NCBI GenBank assembly: GCA_035461765.1
Contig: DATHUY010000111.1
Location: forward strand, 1 to 35,033
Origin: Longimicrobiales bacterium
GTDB taxonomy: Bacteria; Gemmatimonadota; Gemmatimonadetes; Longimicrobiales; RSA9
Reading direction: 5' to 3'
DNA: 35,033 nt
Positions within the stretch are counted from its first letter, which is position 1; the number at the start of each line of letters is the position of its first letter. The translations under genes and the position numbers were made by a program. Under the pieces are notes generated by a model. It was not told the DNA's origin, made no database searches, and saw only the letters and a list, made by a program, of their open reading frames with translations. This document shows, piece after piece, positions 33,362 through 35,033 of this stretch.

Positions 33362-33916
33362 TCAGCGCGGCAGAACGTACAACTGGGTGATGTACCAGAC
33401 GCCGCGTTCATCGATCGCGACGCCGACGCCCGTGTGTGTATAGGCGGCCTCCAGCAGGTTGCGTCGGTGTCCCTGGGAGCGCAGCCACATCGCTACGGTT
33501 CGGGTCGCAACGTCGGACGCAGCTCCGCTTACGTTGCCCAGATTCTCGGCCCCGCGGCTCCACGCACCGCCTGCAGCGTCGAGCCGCATGGCCATGGTAC
33601 GTCGCGTCTGGTTGGTCGACGTGTGAGACAGCGTGCGCCGCACCGCCAGCTCCTCGGCGTAATCGCGTGCGGCGCGATTCAGTGCCGCGTCGGCGCGCAG
33701 CGCGCGCAGCCCGTTTGCTTCGCGAGTGCGGTTCACTTCGGCGATCACGTCACGCGTCACGGCTGCAATAGCAGCGTCCGACGCGGGAGCGGGGACCGGC
33801 GCGGTCGATTGCAGCGGCGGACCGGCAGGTACCGAGCACGCCGCGCAGAGCAGCACGACCGTGAGCGCGATCCTGCGCACACCCGCTTCCACCGCTGCAC
33901 GGAGCCGGCTGCGCAT
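33362..33916 (-). CDS. CAP-domain (SCP/PR1-like) lipoprotein
   Basis: A 184-residue lipoprotein: signal helix with lipobox LCAAC, a Pro/Ala linker, then a bacterial CAP domain (VNRTREANGLRALRADAALNRAARDYAEELA, then SHTST, GAENLG and WLRSQGHRRNLLEAAYTHTGVGV). The CAP His and Glu signature residues are in place. Bacterial CAP proteins are secreted or surface-anchored; roles vary and many are unknown. ATG at 33916 has GGAGGGA upstream. It follows the GMC oxidoreductase gene by 25 bases. Confidence 0.9.
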   Translation of the reverse strand: MRSRLRAAVEAGVRRIALTVVLLCAACSVPAGPPLQSTAPVPAPASDAAIAAVTRDVIAEVNRTREANGLRALRADAALNRAARDYAEELAVRRTLSHTSTNQTRRTMAMRLDAAGGAWSRGAENLGNVSGAASDVATRTVAMWLRSQGHRRNLLEAAYTHTGVGVAIDERGVWYITQLYVLPR

Positions 33917-33941
33917 CCGTGGTCCCTCCAGCGGGCGATCG

Positions 33942-35033
33942 CTACGCACCCGTGCGCCCCATTCGCTCGTGCAGCCCGGCGGCAATGTGACGCGCCACGC
34001 CCATGATCGTGAGCGACGGATCCACGGACACCGAACCGGGTAGCGCGGCGCCGTCCGCGACATAGAGACCACGCACACGATGCGCCTCACCGGTAGGACC
34101 GGCGAACGAGTCGGACGGGTCGGTTCCCATAGACGCCGTGCCCATGAGGTGCGAGCCCGCGCAGAACTGGGCGTTCGGCTGCACGCTGCGCAGCCCGATC
34201 CGCTCGACCTCGGCTTCAGTGCGGACGGTCGTGCCGTAGACATCGGGGATCCACACCTCCTGCGCGCCCGCGGCGAGGAAGATGCGCGATGCGTTCTTCA
34301 GGTAATCGACAGCCTTCAGCTGGTCGACTCCCTTCACATTGTACTCAGTGCGACGGACACCGTCCTTGCCGAGAACCACGCGGCCGGGATGATCCTCATC
34401 GATGACGCTCATCAGCGAGCCCAGCTGGCGATAGCGCGTCATGCGCTCCGTGTGCGCAGCACCGATCCCGTTCAGCATGGCACCGGCGATCGCGGGCGAC
34501 TGGTGGTTCGTCAGCATGATGTAGCCGCCGCCCGCATAATCGCCCCGCGCATCGCGCTCCACGTGACGGAATCCGTGGACCACGTACGCGCACGGAATGC
34601 CGGTGACGTTGTCGATCTGACGGCCGAAGTCCGCCCATACGAAGTAGTGCGGATTGATGTAGAATCGCTTTCCGACGGTCTCGTCCTCGACGTTGCGCAG
34701 CAGGATGTCCGCCGTACCGAGAGCGCCGCCGGCCAGGACCACTATCGGCGCAACCACGCGGATGCTACCGGTCGCGGCCTTCGTGCGGCGGTCGACGAAC
34801 GCCGCCTCGACACCCACGACCCGCTCCCCATCCATCATGAGCTTCGTCACGTGTGCGTCGCTGTAGATCCGACCGCCCGACTTCGACACGCGCGGGATGG
34901 TCGTGATGAGCTGCGACGTTTTGCGGTTGTACGCGCAGCCGAACTGCGTCCAGCCGCAGCCGATGCAGTCCACGCGCGCCGTTGGCGGCGCATGTCCCTC
35001 GATGCCGAGCTTCTCGCAGCCCGCGCGCACCAG
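33942..35033 (-). CDS. GMC-family FAD oxidoreductase (5' end beyond window)
   Basis: The C-terminal 363 residues of a glucose-methanol-choline oxidoreductase; the frame stays open to the right edge, so the N-terminal FAD-binding GxGxxG part is outside. Visible marks: VVLAGGALGTADILLRN, a Cys-rich CIGCGWTQFGCAYNRK near the cut, and the C-terminal signature HLMGTASMGTDPSDS followed by LYVADGAALPGSVSVDPSLTIMGVARHIA. The Cys-rich motif and lack of a cytochrome or Tat signal in view leave sugar, sterol and alcohol oxidases open. The stop is 25 bases before the CAP gene start. Confidence 0.9.
   Translation of the reverse strand: MVRAGCEKLGIEGHAPPTARVDCIGCGWTQFGCAYNRKTSQLITTIPRVSKSGGRIYSDAHVTKLMMDGERVVGVEAAFVDRRTKAATGSIRVVAPIVVLAGGALGTADILLRNVEDETVGKRFYINPHYFVWADFGRQIDNVTGIPCAYVVHGFRHVERDARGDYAGGGYIMLTNHQSPAIAGAMLNGIGAAHTERMTRYRQLGSLMSVIDEDHPGRVVLGKDGVRRTEYNVKGVDQLKAVDYLKNASRIFLAAGAQEVWIPDVYGTTVRTEAEVERIGLRSVQPNAQFCAGSHLMGTASMGTDPSDSFAGPTGEAHRVRGLYVADGAALPGSVSVDPSLTIMGVARHIAAGLHERMGRTGA

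Noticed and set aside
1-35033. tRNA, rRNA or riboswitch genes
   Set aside because: I found no TPsiC-type GGTTCGAATCC arm in a cloverleaf context and no recognisable riboswitch core by eye; a covariance-model scan would be needed to exclude them.

Overview
This window is a compact, high-GC bacterial chromosome segment of about 35 kb, with no prophage, plasmid or rRNA/tRNA genes that I can see. Several lipoproteins with clear lipoboxes, a penicillin-acylase-type hydrolase and a futalosine-pathway menaquinone gene (mqnD) suggest a diderm, menaquinone-using organism. My best guess is Gemmatimonadota or a similar high-GC lineage. That is inference from gene style only; no marker gene here settles the taxonomy.

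Layout. Positions 1-5.8 kb: a truncated RidA-type gene, a 440-bp stretch without a clear gene, queG (tRNA queuosine), a small holin-like membrane protein, a 590-bp gene-poor stretch with short GC-rich repeats, mqnD, and a PAS hybrid histidine kinase. Positions 5.8-11.0 kb are the most notable part: a lasso-peptide cluster on the minus strand. In transcription order it reads sensor kinase, OmpR/PhoB-type regulator, an array of CTGAC direct repeats on an 11-bp grid, B1 (PqqD-like leader binder), B2 (leader peptidase), C (lasso cyclase), and last the 44-residue precursor A at 5827-5961. The precursor fits the lasso leader pattern Y-x2-P-x-I-x3-G-x5-T-x-G and has a core that can only close an 8-residue Gly1-Glu8 ring. 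The repeat array looks like a pho-box-type operator and links the two-component system to the lasso operon.

Positions 11-17 kb: a family 2 glycosyltransferase divergent from a class V aminotransferase and a MazG-like gene, then a NUDIX hydrolase, a zinc-type alcohol dehydrogenase/quinone reductase, an acidic protein of unknown function and proline dehydrogenase. A 168-bp MITE-like palindrome (17187-17354) separates proline dehydrogenase from queE. Positions 18-28 kb: a large HExxH lipoprotein, an HNH endonuclease, a CoA-type NUDIX hydrolase, ClpP, a 2-oxoacid dehydrogenase E1 alpha, a HIT protein, a V4R-like protein, a DHH phosphoesterase and FtsH.

Positions 28-32.4 kb form a tight plus-strand operon: threonine/serine dehydratase, a RidA-family protein carrying a lipoprotein signal, a MarC-family membrane protein and a penicillin-acylase-family lipoprotein. 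A second large palindrome (32477-32681, 33-bp perfect arms) follows, forming the 3' end of a methyltransferase gene. A CAP-domain lipoprotein and a GMC oxidoreductase cut by the right edge close the window.
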